This document shows, one piece after another, positions 45,756 through 55,088 of a DNA stretch of 64,000 nucleotides. The position numbers and the translations under genes were made by a program. The DNA comes from Planctomycetota bacterium. Lineage in GTDB: Bacteria > Planctomycetota > Planctomycetia > Planctomycetales > Planctomycetaceae. Positions within the stretch are counted from its first letter, which is position 1. Each line of letters starts with the position of its first letter. Below the pieces are notes generated by a model that did not search any database, was not told the origin of the DNA, and saw nothing but the letters and a program-made list of their open reading frames with translations. The stretch is from contig JACTNB010000021.1 of assembly GCA_014584345.1 (NCBI GenBank), positions 186,001 to 250,000 of the forward strand. Direction: 5' to 3'.

Positions 45756-47252
45756 ATGAGTCATCTTCCCGATTTCGAAACATTCCGGCAACAGGCAGCC
45801 GGATATAATCTGGTTCCCGTGTATCGGCAGTTGACCTCGGATTCCCTCTCTCCCGTGGAAGCCTACCGACGCCTGGACAAGGGAGCGTACGCGTTCCTGT
45901 TTGAAAGTGTCATTGGCGGCGAACGGATTGGGCGGTACAGTTTTCTGGGCACAAACCCGTTTCTGGTTCTGCAGGCCTCTGGAACCCAGGTTCGCCTGAC
46001 GGACACCAACGGGACCCGTGAGGAAACCTTGGCCGACCCCCTCGCGAAGCTGGCGGAACTGCTCCAGGAGTATCGCCTCGCGCCGCACCCACAATTGCCC
46101 CGTTTTTGTGGCGGGGCCGTGGGATATGCGGGGTACGACGTGGTCCGATACAGCGAAAATCTGCCGCACGCGCCCCAGGATGACCGTCGGATTCCGGATC
46201 TGCTGTTCGGATTTTACGATCAAATGGTCATTTTCGATCATATTCGCAAAACGGTGCTGGTGGTGGTGCTCGCCCGGGTGGACCGGCAGGAACTCCGCGA
46301 GGCCTGGGAAGAAGCGGTCGCCCGGGTCGATGAAATCTGCTGGCAACTTTCGCTGAATCCCCACCCGATCCCTCCCGAGGACATTCGCCTGGACCAGGCC
46401 GACTTGCCCCCCTGGACTTCGAATTTCCCGCCGGGCAGCTATCAGGAGGCAGTGGAGAAATGCCGGGAATACATCAAGGCGGGTGATATCTTCCAGGTGG
46501 TGCTGTCGCAGCGATTGCAACTGGAAACTACCGCCTCGGCCCTGGCGATTTATCGCGCGTTGCGGGTGGTGAATCCCAGCCCGTTCATGTTTCTGGTGGA
46601 CACCCCCGAGGTAGAACTGGTCGGCAGCTCCCCGGAGATTATGACCCGGGTGGAAAACGGGCTGGTAACGGTCCGCCCGCTGGCGGGAACGCGTCCCCGG
46701 GGCAACACGGAAGAAGAAGACCAGCGACTGGAAGCGGAGTTGCTGTCCGATCCCAAGGAGCGGGCCGAACATGTCATGCTGGTGGACCTGGCGCGCAACG
46801 ACGTCGGCCGCGTGGCGGAGTACAATAGCGTGGAGATCAAGGATGTGATGGTTGTGGAGCGTTACAGCCACGTCATGCACATTACATCAAATGTCACCGG
46901 GCAGTTGCGCCCGGGGTTAACCGCACTCGATGCCTTGCGAGCCGCCTTGCCGGCCGGCACGGTTTCCGGCGCCCCGAAAGTGCGGGCGATGGAAATCATC
47001 GATGAATTCGAAAAGCATCGCCGCGGACCGTATGCGGGCGCGGTCGGTTATATCGATTTCACGGGAGACATGGATACCTGCATCGCCCTGAGGACACTGG
47101 TGAAGCAGGGGAACACCGCGTATGTCCAGGCGGGGGCCGGCCTGGTCGCCGATAGCGTTCCCGAACTGGAGTATCAGGAGACCCTCAACAAGGCGCGGGG
47201 ATTGATCAAGGCCATCAGCATTGCCCAGAATCAGCTTTCCACGCATGAATAG
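45756..47252 (+). CDS. trpE: Anthranilate synthase component I
   Basis: The 498-residue chorismate-utilising enzyme makes anthranilate from chorismate with ammonia from TrpG. The N-terminal domain contains a tryptophan-binding LLES-type region (FLFESVIGGERIGRYSFLG). The C-terminal domain holds the signature blocks KAGDIFQVVLSQR, SPEIMTRVENG, RPLAGTRPRG, ELLSDPKERAEHVMLVDLARND and LPAGTVSGAPKVRAMEI. The last positions QAGAGLVADSVPELEYQE are the usual TrpE ending, and no lyase-specific changes towards PabB or MenF were noticed. No trpG or other trp gene is adjacent, and no leader peptide with tandem Trp codons precedes it. The ATG at 45756 is clear. Confidence 0.94.
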   Translation: MSHLPDFETFRQQAAGYNLVPVYRQLTSDSLSPVEAYRRLDKGAYAFLFESVIGGERIGRYSFLGTNPFLVLQASGTQVRLTDTNGTREETLADPLAKLAELLQEYRLAPHPQLPRFCGGAVGYAGYDVVRYSENLPHAPQDDRRIPDLLFGFYDQMVIFDHIRKTVLVVVLARVDRQELREAWEEAVARVDEICWQLSLNPHPIPPEDIRLDQADLPPWTSNFPPGSYQEAVEKCREYIKAGDIFQVVLSQRLQLETTASALAIYRALRVVNPSPFMFLVDTPEVELVGSSPEIMTRVENGLVTVRPLAGTRPRGNTEEEDQRLEAELLSDPKERAEHVMLVDLARNDVGRVAEYNSVEIKDVMVVERYSHVMHITSNVTGQLRPGLTALDALRAALPAGTVSGAPKVRAMEIIDEFEKHRRGPYAGAVGYIDFTGDMDTCIALRTLVKQGNTAYVQAGAGLVADSVPELEYQETLNKARGLIKAISIAQNQLSTHE

Positions 47253-47505
47253 CGGTCTGTCACAGTCTATTTCTCGGGCCGTGGGACTCTGAATTTCCCG
47301 CTGAAATCTCCTATTGACGAGAAACCCGTAAGGCACTGAAGGATCCAGTGGCCCCCGAATTTCCATGCTCGGCAATGCACGAGCCTCCGGCAAGGGTCTC
47401 TTTGCGAAACACTGGAGTTGAAATCCGCTGCCGCCAAGGGCATGATGCCATAATCCCGGACGTCTCACCTTCGGTTTCTTCCAACTCTAGCCTCGGAATG
47501 CGGGC

Positions 47506-48231
47506 ATGCAAAACCTTTTTTGTCGCCAACGCTTGATCCAGCTCCTGCTGTTGCTGGCAGTATTTCAGTCGGCGGGAACTCCCAGCCGCGCGGACGACCC
47601 CGCTCCCGCCGCCCCTGTCAAGTTTGGTCCCTGGAAATACCTGCTGGGTGGGCCGGTCAAGTCGTTGCAGAAGTCCCCCATCAAACTGCTGGATCAATTC
47701 GAAATCACGGGAGCCTTTCCCAAAGACTCGTACCTGCTGAACGAGGTGGTATGCGACGGAGAATGGGGGATGGTGAAAGGCGCGTTGCAGCAAACGTCCG
47801 GGCGGAGTGCAGCGCTGCACCTGGGGACCGCGCAAGATTTCGAACTGGAACTTGGCATTAATGCGGAAGGGCATGGGGGCTGGTTCATGCTGTTCGGTTT
47901 CCAAAATGGGCATGGTTACGGCATCTACAACGTGAATTTGAAAACCAGCGGCAGCCCCTGGCACATTTCCGAATTTCGTGGAAACGCGGGGATCGAAACG
48001 ACGGATCGGGAATTTGCCCGGTATATCTGCCGCGGAAATGAATCCCTGACGGTCCGCGTGGTCGATTCCCATTTCACGCTGCAAATTGCCCGGCGCGTGT
48101 TGATTGAAAACGAAGAACTTCCAGCGTATTCGGAAGGGGATATCATCCTCGGCGTCTACGATACGAACTATGGCCCCAAGCCTCTCAAGATTTACGGTGC
48201 AAGGCTGCGGACCCCCTTGAATGCCCCCTGA
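47506..48231 (+). CDS. Secreted protein with LamG-like/DUF1080-type beta domain
   Basis: The 241-residue protein starts MQNLFCRQRLIQLLLLLAVF, a signal peptide cleaved near SRADD. The mature part is beta-rich with regularly spaced aromatic and glycine residues (GEWGMVKGALQQTSGR, HGGWFMLFGFQNGHGYGIYNV, LGVYDTNYGPKPLKIYGARL). This is the jelly-roll pattern of LamG-like 3-keto-disaccharide hydrolase/DUF1080 domains, common in planctomycetes. It is likely exported and carbohydrate-binding, perhaps with hydrolase activity; no catalytic residues were identified with confidence. The ATG at 47506 is followed by the gene end at 48231, and the hemW start codon (48221) overlaps it by 11 bases. Confidence 0.75.
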   Translation: MQNLFCRQRLIQLLLLLAVFQSAGTPSRADDPAPAAPVKFGPWKYLLGGPVKSLQKSPIKLLDQFEITGAFPKDSYLLNEVVCDGEWGMVKGALQQTSGRSAALHLGTAQDFELELGINAEGHGGWFMLFGFQNGHGYGIYNVNLKTSGSPWHISEFRGNAGIETTDREFARYICRGNESLTVRVVDSHFTLQIARRVLIENEELPAYSEGDIILGVYDTNYGPKPLKIYGARLRTPLNAP

Positions 48232-49408
48232 TCCCTCTGCTGCCGAGGCAAGCCTCCTGCCGCTGGACGCCCACGATCCGGTTCGCTCGGTATATGTGCA
48301 TGTTCCTTTCTGCCGGCATCGATGCGGCTATTGCGACTTTTCAATTATCGCCAACCGAGGCGAACTCGTCCCTCGCTACCTGCGGGCCCTGGAACGCGAA
48401 CTCGCTGCGGCCGCCCCTCCGGATGGCAAACCCTTAATGCTGGATACGCTGTACATCGGCGGTGGTACGCCCACGCTGTTATCGGTTGCCGAATTGTCCC
48501 AACTACTGGAGCTTCTGGCACGTTACTTTCTGCTGTATCCCGGAGCGGAATACACATTCGAGGCAAATCCCGACCAGTTCTCGCGGGAAAAGCAGCAACT
48601 GCTGGCCGCGGCGGGGGTGAATCGCATCAGTCTGGGAGTCCAGAGTTTCGATGACCGCTATCTGCAACTGCTGGAGCGAGCCCATTCGAGCCTGCAAGCA
48701 TTGCGGGTACTGGAGCAACTGCGGGAACACTTTACCAACATTTCGCTCGACCTGATCTTTGCCTTGCCTGGCCAAACACTGGCACATTGGGAACAAACCT
48801 TGGCTCAAGCCCTCGATCTGGTGCCCCCCCACATTTCCACATATGCCTTGACGTATGAAAAGGGGACGCGTTTCTGGGGGGCGCGGGCGAAAGGCGTGCT
48901 GAATTCCCTCGACGAAGAACTGGAATCGGAAATGTATCGGGCAACATTGAGCCGGCTGGCCAAGGCCGGCATGTTGCAGTATGAAATTTCAAACTTTTGC
49001 CTGCCGGACTGGCATTCGAGGCACAACGATGTCTATTGGACGGGACTCCCTTATCAGGCATTTGGGCCGGGGGCATCGCGGTTTGTGGCCGGCCAGCGGG
49101 AAACCAATCATCGCAGTCCGTTCACCTGGATGAAGCGTCTGGAGGCCGGCTGCACTCCGGTGGAAAGCCGCGACAACCTGACAGGCGAGCAGCGGGCGCG
49201 CGAGTTGTTTGCGATCGGGCTGCGGCGAAACAGGGGAGTCGAAAAAGCCCTGATTCAGCGAATCACCCAGGTGGACGCCGCTGCTTTGTTGAGGCAGGAA
49301 CTGGACAGCCTGCTGGCCCGCCGATGGATTCACGAAACCTCTACGCATGTCTACCTGACGGATCAGGGACGGCTGTTTGCGGACGCCATTGCCAGCGAAG
49401 TGATCTAA
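48221..49408 (+). CDS. hemW: Radical SAM protein HemW (haem chaperone, coproporphyrinogen-oxidase-like)
   Basis: The 395-residue protein carries the radical SAM cluster motif CRHRCGYC (Cys31, Cys35, Cys38) directly after YVHVPF, which is the HemW/HemN N-terminal signature, then YIGGGTPTLL and the QSFDD and ISTYALTYEKGT segments of the family. Conserved residues PGASRF and YWTGLPYQAFG occur in the C-terminal domain. HemW proteins lack true coproporphyrinogen III oxidase activity in characterised cases and act as haem chaperones; the missing fourth HemN cysteine (CxxxCxxC only) agrees. The ATG at 48221 overlaps the preceding gene stop, suggesting coupling. Confidence 0.92.
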   Translation: MPPDPSAAEASLLPLDAHDPVRSVYVHVPFCRHRCGYCDFSIIANRGELVPRYLRALERELAAAAPPDGKPLMLDTLYIGGGTPTLLSVAELSQLLELLARYFLLYPGAEYTFEANPDQFSREKQQLLAAAGVNRISLGVQSFDDRYLQLLERAHSSLQALRVLEQLREHFTNISLDLIFALPGQTLAHWEQTLAQALDLVPPHISTYALTYEKGTRFWGARAKGVLNSLDEELESEMYRATLSRLAKAGMLQYEISNFCLPDWHSRHNDVYWTGLPYQAFGPGASRFVAGQRETNHRSPFTWMKRLEAGCTPVESRDNLTGEQRARELFAIGLRRNRGVEKALIQRITQVDAAALLRQELDSLLARRWIHETSTHVYLTDQGRLFADAIASEVI

Positions 49409-49716
49409 CAGACTCGGCTTATATATAGAATGAATCTGCCCGACAAACCGTCTTTTTCCCTTTTCCACGAGGATTCAGGGAGAAACCCAGGGAGACGGAT
49501 CTAAAAAATTGGTAAAATGATCTCGCAACCGGGAAACGCAGGCGATTGCCGCCATGCAAAGCGTTGAAAGGGCAAAGGGCCATCCTCCATGGCAGGGAGC
49601 AGCCACGGTCTTAGCGGGGCTGGTTGCCAAACAGCCACGCATCATGGCCCCCCACCCCGACACGTTTCACGGACTCCCCAAGCATCCAGAGCAGAATTTT
49701 TACGACCGAGACCATA
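49409..49716. other. Short gene-free stretch before rimO
   Basis: These 308 bp contain an AT-rich patch at about 49500-49525 (AAAAAATTGGTAAAATGATC) that could be part of a promoter for rimO, but no clean hexamer pair is visible. There is no gene in the segment. Confidence 0.35.
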
Positions 49717-51129
49717 ATGACACAATTGCCCATACTTGATCTGTCTGCACAAACCAGCCCAGTGGCGAATCCGTCCGCTGGTCCCTGCAAGGGGCAATAC
49801 GCCTTCGTCTCGCTCGGTTGTCCCAAGAATCTGGTCGACAGCGAAAAAATGCTGGGGACCCTGGCGGTGGATGGTTACGCTCTGGTTTCCGAGCCCGAGG
49901 GGAGCGATTTTGTCATTGTGAATACCTGTGGCTTTATCGACAGTTCGCGCAAGGAATCGCTGGGCGTCATCGAGGAGATGCTCGAATTGAAGCGGCAGGG
50001 CAAGACCCGGGGGGTGATTGTGGCCGGCTGTCTACCCGAGCGGATCGGTGCCGATCTGCGCGCCATGCTGCCCGAAATTGATCATATCGTGGGCGTGTTC
50101 GGCCGGGACGAAATTGGCCAGGTGGCGGATCGTCTGGTCGGTCACTCCAACGACCATCGGGATGTGTTTCGGCCCGCGCCAATCCGCGCCCTGGACGACC
50201 GCGCCCGCCTGCGGATCACGCCAGGGCATTATGCCTACCTGAAAATTTCCGAGGGCTGCAATCGCACCTGCACGTTCTGTTCGATCCCGATGATGCGGGG
50301 CAAGCACGTCACCAAGCCCATCGAGCAGGTACTCGAAGAAGCCCGGGAACTAGTCGCGGATGGTGTCAAGGAATTGATCCTCGTCGCGCAAGACACCACT
50401 TACTACGGGATGGATCTTTATGGCGAAGTGCGTCTGGCCGAACTGCTCCGGCAACTCGAACAGGTGGAGGGACTCGACTGGATTCGCCTGATGTATTTGT
50501 ATCCGATCAACTTCACCGACGAGTTGATCGACCGCATCGCGGGTTCCGAGCGGATCATTCCCTATCTCGACATGCCCTTGCAGCATATCAACAGCCAGGT
50601 TCTCAAGCGGATGCAGCGGCGCATCAACCAGGAAAAGACGTACGAACTGGTCGAAAAACTGCGGAGCCGCATCGACAACCTCGTGTTGCGGACCACGTTT
50701 GTCGTCGGTTTTCCGGGAGAAACGGAGACGCAGTTCGAGGAACTTCGCGAATTTGTCAAGGCGACCCGCTTTCAGCGGATGGGCGTCTTTCCCTACTCGC
50801 TGGAACCGGGCACGCCCGCGGTGAAGCTCGAAGGGCACCTTCCCGAGGAAGTCAAGCAGCAGAGAGTCGATACGCTGATGTCCGACCAGCAGGAGATTGC
50901 CTTTGCCTTCGGCGAATCCCTCGTGGGATACGAACTGGATGTCTTGATCGACGAACAGGTCGAGGAGAACGTCTGGATGGGGCGCACCTATGCGGATGCC
51001 CCGGAGATCGACGGCACGGTGTTCGTACAAGGAGAAAATTTACCGACTGGAGAATTCGTCCCCGTCGAGATTCTGGCCACCCAGGATTACGACCTGATCG
51101 GACAGGTTCTCGAAGACCTGGAGGTCTAG
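49717..51129 (+). CDS. rimO: Ribosomal protein S12 methylthiotransferase RimO
   Basis: The 470-residue protein has the UPF0004 domain with Fe-S cysteines Cys35 (SLGCPKNLVDSE), Cys71 (VNTCGFIDSS) and Cys105 (VAGCLPERIG). The radical SAM motif CNRTCTFC (Cys181, Cys185, Cys188) follows, and a C-terminal TRAM domain ends the protein. SLGCPKNLVDSE and CNRTCTFCSIPMMRGKH are diagnostic of RimO over MiaB. It methylthiolates an aspartate of ribosomal protein S12. The frame is open upstream to a TTG at 49624, but the ATG at 49717 is chosen because that extension is not conserved in type. The pgsA-like gene follows 38 bp later on the same strand. Confidence 0.95.
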   Translation: MTQLPILDLSAQTSPVANPSAGPCKGQYAFVSLGCPKNLVDSEKMLGTLAVDGYALVSEPEGSDFVIVNTCGFIDSSRKESLGVIEEMLELKRQGKTRGVIVAGCLPERIGADLRAMLPEIDHIVGVFGRDEIGQVADRLVGHSNDHRDVFRPAPIRALDDRARLRITPGHYAYLKISEGCNRTCTFCSIPMMRGKHVTKPIEQVLEEARELVADGVKELILVAQDTTYYGMDLYGEVRLAELLRQLEQVEGLDWIRLMYLYPINFTDELIDRIAGSERIIPYLDMPLQHINSQVLKRMQRRINQEKTYELVEKLRSRIDNLVLRTTFVVGFPGETETQFEELREFVKATRFQRMGVFPYSLEPGTPAVKLEGHLPEEVKQQRVDTLMSDQQEIAFAFGESLVGYELDVLIDEQVEENVWMGRTYADAPEIDGTVFVQGENLPTGEFVPVEILATQDYDLIGQVLEDLEV

Positions 51130-51167
51130 GAAGCATTATCCGCGATGCCGGATTTCCCCCCAGGAAA

Positions 51168-51770
51168 ATGACATCCCCCACTGAAAGGGCCCCCGTGGCA
51201 GCCAGCAACTGGAATACCCCCAACCTGATTTCGATGTCGCGCCTGGTGCTGTCCTTCATCCTGTTCGGCCTGATAACCGCGACCGACTGGTGGATCACTT
51301 CGGCGGTACTGTTTGTCGTCGCCGTGGCAACCGATGCCGTCGATGGCTACATCGCCCGCAAGTACAACCTGATCACCGTGCTGGGTCGGATTCTCGATCC
51401 GCTCGTCGACAAGGTGATCATCTGCGGAGCCTTTCTGTTTCTGCAAATGCATCCTGGCAGCGGTGTCAGTCCCTGGTTGACCCTGGTTGTAGTGGTGCGA
51501 GAATTGTACGTCACCAGCCTGCGTGGATTCTACGAACAGCAGGGGATCGACTTCTCCGCCTCGTCCAGTGGCAAATGGAAAATGGTCGATCAATGCATCG
51601 CGGTCACGCTCAGCCTGTTGAGCCTGAATCCCTGGTTCGCGGCACTCCCATACTTCCTGCAGATACGAAATGCCTTTCTGCTCCTGGCCCTGTTGATCAC
51701 CATTTACAGCGGATACGATTACACCCTCCGCGGCATCAAACTGTATCGGGAAAAAATCACGCAGGCCTGA
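51168..51770 (+). CDS. pgsA: CDP-alcohol phosphatidyltransferase, PgsA-like
   Basis: The 200-residue membrane protein has five or six helices and the CDP-alcohol phosphotransferase motif D-x2-D-G-x2-A-R-x8-G-x3-D-x3-D: Asp56, Asp59-Gly60, Ala63-Arg64, Gly73, Asp77 and Asp81. Starting with SNWNTPNLISMSRLVLSFILF, it matches phosphatidylglycerophosphate synthases, which join CDP-diacylglycerol and glycerol-3-phosphate. Other CDP-alcohol transferases share the motif, so the precise acceptor is inferred from the N-terminus. The ATG at 51168 has an AGGAAA unusually close to it. It is probably co-transcribed with rimO, 38 bp upstream. Confidence 0.85.
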   Translation: MTSPTERAPVAASNWNTPNLISMSRLVLSFILFGLITATDWWITSAVLFVVAVATDAVDGYIARKYNLITVLGRILDPLVDKVIICGAFLFLQMHPGSGVSPWLTLVVVVRELYVTSLRGFYEQQGIDFSASSSGKWKMVDQCIAVTLSLLSLNPWFAALPYFLQIRNAFLLLALLITIYSGYDYTLRGIKLYREKITQA

Positions 51771-51922
51771 ATGGACCGTTCCGGACACCATCGCCCCCGA
51801 GCCGATTCAAGACCTCCGATCTGTTCCCCGCAATTGCATTCCGCATCTCCCCAAGCCAGAATAGCGGATACATTTCGGATACTTCGCCGAGAGGAACCGT
51901 TTCCCGTGTCAGGAGTCAGCGC

Positions 51923-53203
51923 ATGGCCGTTGCTTGTCGTCTCATGGGATTTCTGCTGTTGACAGGCCTGGTTTGTCACGGGGTGGCTTCGGGACTGGTG
52001 TTGGGCGGCGAGACCAGGCCGTTTCTCGAAAGTGGCTTTGGGCACAATACGCCTGGAGGGCAGGGGGGCTCCATTCTTCGGGTGACAACGCTTGCCTCTG
52101 AGGGGCCGGGTTCCCTTAGACAAGCGTTGGAGGCCAAGGGGCCGCGGATCATCGTGTTCGATGTAGCCGGTGTAATCGACCTGAATCGCAAATCGCTCCG
52201 CATCCGGGAACCGTTCGTGACTCTTGCCGGGCAAACGGCTCCCGCTCCGGGCATCACGCTGATTCGCGGCGGCATTTTCATCACCACGCATGACGTCGTC
52301 ATTCAGCACATGAAGGTCCGCCCGGGAGATGCCGGCCAACCACGGAAGAGCGGCTGGGAAGTCGATGGTATTTCGACCTCCGGTGGCGAGGCATACAACG
52401 TGCTCATCGATCACTGCTCGGTCACCTGGGCCACCGATGAAAATGTGAGCGTTTCCGGCCCACGCGATCAGGGGCCGGAGGAGACCAGTCATCGCGTGAC
52501 GATTCGCCATTGCCTCATCGCCGAAGCGCTGCGAAACGCCACGCATGCGAAAGGACCCCATTCCATGGGCTCGCTGATTCACGACAACTGCCGCGATGTG
52601 GCGATTATCGCGAACCTGTACGCACACAACAACGCCCGCAACCCCTATTTCAAGGCCTTCACCACGGGCGTGATCGTCAATAATGTCATTTACGATCCCG
52701 GTAGCAATGCGATTCAACTCGGATATGCGGCCTCGGAATGGGTGAATACGGGACTCACCCCCGAACCGCCCCGTGTGAGTGTCGTGGGAAATGTCTTCCT
52801 CCCCGGCGTCAGCACCAAGCCAAGGCTGGCCATGGTCGACCGCCCCGGAGAGGTTTTCCTTCTGGACAATCTGGCAGAGAACCAGCGGGGACAGGAGACC
52901 GCATTGACGGGCAAGGAGGTACGCCTGCTGGAGAGCAGACCGGTCTGGCCGCGAGACCTGAATCCGTTGCCTGCGGCTCGGGTGGTGGAATACATCGCCA
53001 GGCACGTCGGCGCCCGCCCTCGCGAACGGGATGCGGTGGATGAACGCATCATTTCCAATCTGCTGCAACGCCAGGGAAGGATTATCGACAGCCAGGACGA
53101 AGTCGGAGGGTATCCGGTGGTGCAACCCGTCACCAGAAAACTGAAGATCCCGGATAGTCAAATTGAGGCCTGGTTGGCACGGCTGGCAGAGGAACTCGAG
53201 TAG
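51923..53203 (+). CDS. Secreted pectate-lyase-like protein (right-handed beta-helix)
   Basis: The 426-residue protein begins with a signal peptide (MAVACRLMGFLLLTGLVC..) and has the polysaccharide lyase 1-like layout: FGHNTPGGQGG, then GSLRQALEAKGPRIIVFDVAGVIDL, TLAGQTAPAPGITLIRGG, and the successive rungs VLIDHCSVTWATDENVSV and LIAEALRNATHAKGPHSMGSLIHDN. SVTWATDE is the calcium-site position of the family. It is expected to cleave pectin or a similar acidic polysaccharide outside the cell. The ATG at 51923 has AGGAG seven bases upstream; the frame stays open upstream but overlaps pgsA and is not protein-like. It works with the CE12-type esterase at 41420-42157 by inference only. Confidence 0.88.
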   Translation: MAVACRLMGFLLLTGLVCHGVASGLVLGGETRPFLESGFGHNTPGGQGGSILRVTTLASEGPGSLRQALEAKGPRIIVFDVAGVIDLNRKSLRIREPFVTLAGQTAPAPGITLIRGGIFITTHDVVIQHMKVRPGDAGQPRKSGWEVDGISTSGGEAYNVLIDHCSVTWATDENVSVSGPRDQGPEETSHRVTIRHCLIAEALRNATHAKGPHSMGSLIHDNCRDVAIIANLYAHNNARNPYFKAFTTGVIVNNVIYDPGSNAIQLGYAASEWVNTGLTPEPPRVSVVGNVFLPGVSTKPRLAMVDRPGEVFLLDNLAENQRGQETALTGKEVRLLESRPVWPRDLNPLPAARVVEYIARHVGARPRERDAVDERIISNLLQRQGRIIDSQDEVGGYPVVQPVTRKLKIPDSQIEAWLARLAEELE

Positions 53204-53271
53204 TCTCGATTCGTTGTGCGCGGGACGACGCCTTCACCACCCGCGGTCACCTACGGATTTTTCACGGGGAA

Positions 53272-55056
53272 ATGCATCTGATGCGTATCAACAGCGGAAA
53301 GCACGCGTGGCTGTGGCTTATCGGCTTTTGGAACCTGCTCTGCTGTGCCGCCACCTGGGCACAAGAACCACCACAACTTCCGGCCAGAACTCCCGTTCAG
53401 ATCGCGCGGGGAACGCAGGGGATGGTGGTGGCCCAAACCCCCCTCGCGGCCGATATCGGGCGAGACATTCTGGAAGCGGGGGGAAATGCCGTCGACGCCA
53501 CGGTCGCCGTGGCCATCGCACTTACAGTGACCTGGCCCGAAGCAGGCAACATCGCTGGCGGAGGCTTCATGATGGTGGCCCCGCCCGGAAAGGACGTGGT
53601 GTGCATCGAATACCGGGAAAAGGCCCCCGCGTCTGCACACGTACACAGTTTTTCCAAGTGGGAGAATCATTATCACGCCCGGATGGCGGGTGTGCCGGGC
53701 ACGATCGCAGGATTGGCCGAAGCCCATCGCCTTTATGGTTCCCTCCCCTGGCGCGTGCTGGTGGAACCTTCCGTGGCATTGGCCGAGCAGGGCTTTATCG
53801 TGGACGACTACCTCGCCTATTCCCTGAATAGCCTGCTGGTGAAAAAATCAGTGCGGGAGGACGAGCGGTACGCGGAATTACGCCGCGTGCTGGGCCACCC
53901 CGATGGCAAGCCGTGGCAAGCAGGCGAACGGCTGCAACAACCCGATCTGGCACGTACGTTACGCTGCCTCGCCGAGCAGGGACCCGAGGCGTTTTACCTC
54001 GGATCAATCGCCCAGTTGATCGTTGCGGAAATGGAGCAAGGGGAGGGATTGATCACCGCCGAGGACTTGCGCGATTACTCCCCTGTTGTGCGCAAGCCGA
54101 TCTCTGGAACCATCGGCCCCTACACCCTCTATGGCGCGCCCCCGCCCTGCTCGGGTGGCATCACCGTGTTGCAGCAGTTGCGCATAATTGAAATGCTGCG
54201 TCCGGTTAATGATCCCGCCCGCCTCTGGACCGCCGACCAGGTCCATGTAATGGTTGAAGCCATGCGCCGGGGCTTCCGGGAACGGGCGGCTCACCTGGGC
54301 GATGCGGATTTCATCGAGATCCCCCCGCATATCGGCACCGCGGAAGAAGCACGGCGACTGGCGGAAACGATTCACCCGGAACGGGCGACTCCCAGCGCGG
54401 AGCTTGCGGGGGGCATACCGTTGAGCGATGGTCCCTACGAAAGCCTGGAAACGACTCACTTTTCCATCATCGACGCGGATGGCATGGGAGTGAGCAATAC
54501 CTACACGCTGGAAGAAAGTTTTGGTTCGCGAATTGTCGTCCGGGGTGGCGGGTTCCTGCTCAACAACGAAATGGGAGATTTCAACTGGTATCCGGGGTAC
54601 ACCAATCGCGAGGGAAAAATCGGAACGCCCGCCAACCAGATCCAGCCAGGCAAGCGCATGCTCAGTTCGCAATCGCCAACCATTGTGAAGCGGGATGGAC
54701 GCGTGGTGTTGCTGGTAGGCAGCCCCGGTGGGCGGACCATCATCAACACCGTGACCGAAATACTCGCCCAGACGCTACTCTTCGGTAGATCGCTCCCCGA
54801 GGCCATCGATGCTCCCCGGTTTCACCACCAGTGGTTTCCCGATGTGATTCGCTTCGAGGGAGACGACCTGGGCATCTTTCGCGAGATGACACCGGAGTTA
54901 ATCCGACGCGGCCACACGGTCGCGCAGCCTCGCACGCTACGACAGGGTTCCGCCCACGCCATCGCGATTGATCCCGATACGGCGGCGGCGACCGGCGCGG
55001 CAGACTGGCGCCGAGGAGGCGCTGCTCGCGCCGTGCACTCCGTGCAAACGCCCTGA
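53272..55056 (+). CDS. ggt: Gamma-glutamyltranspeptidase
   Basis: The 594-residue precursor has a signal peptide (about 10-30, ending ATWAQ) and the Ntn-hydrolase layout of GGT: GMVVAQTPLAADIGRDILEAGGNAVDATVA, GNIAGGGFMMVAPPGKD, the oxyanion region APPPCSGGITVLQ, and the autoprocessing site ETTHFSIIDADG, where Thr394 should become the nucleophile of the small subunit. SLEESFGS and LLNNEMGDFNW, and LVGSPGGRTIINTV, follow as usual. It cleaves gamma-glutamyl compounds such as glutathione in the periplasm. The ATG at 53272 is used, but the ATG at 53281 has better spacing to GGGGAA. It lies 68 bp after the lyase gene. Confidence 0.93.
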   Translation: MHLMRINSGKHAWLWLIGFWNLLCCAATWAQEPPQLPARTPVQIARGTQGMVVAQTPLAADIGRDILEAGGNAVDATVAVAIALTVTWPEAGNIAGGGFMMVAPPGKDVVCIEYREKAPASAHVHSFSKWENHYHARMAGVPGTIAGLAEAHRLYGSLPWRVLVEPSVALAEQGFIVDDYLAYSLNSLLVKKSVREDERYAELRRVLGHPDGKPWQAGERLQQPDLARTLRCLAEQGPEAFYLGSIAQLIVAEMEQGEGLITAEDLRDYSPVVRKPISGTIGPYTLYGAPPPCSGGITVLQQLRIIEMLRPVNDPARLWTADQVHVMVEAMRRGFRERAAHLGDADFIEIPPHIGTAEEARRLAETIHPERATPSAELAGGIPLSDGPYESLETTHFSIIDADGMGVSNTYTLEESFGSRIVVRGGGFLLNNEMGDFNWYPGYTNREGKIGTPANQIQPGKRMLSSQSPTIVKRDGRVVLLVGSPGGRTIINTVTEILAQTLLFGRSLPEAIDAPRFHHQWFPDVIRFEGDDLGIFREMTPELIRRGHTVAQPRTLRQGSAHAIAIDPDTAAATGAADWRRGGAARAVHSVQTP

Positions 55057-55088
55057 TTTCGCTCCACTTGCGATCGGCTGCCCTCTCC

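Noticed and set aside
44159..46880. Two long antisense open frames (437 and 424 codons) overlapping rny and trpE
   Set aside because: Both lie opposite well-identified genes and read as low-complexity reverse images of them.
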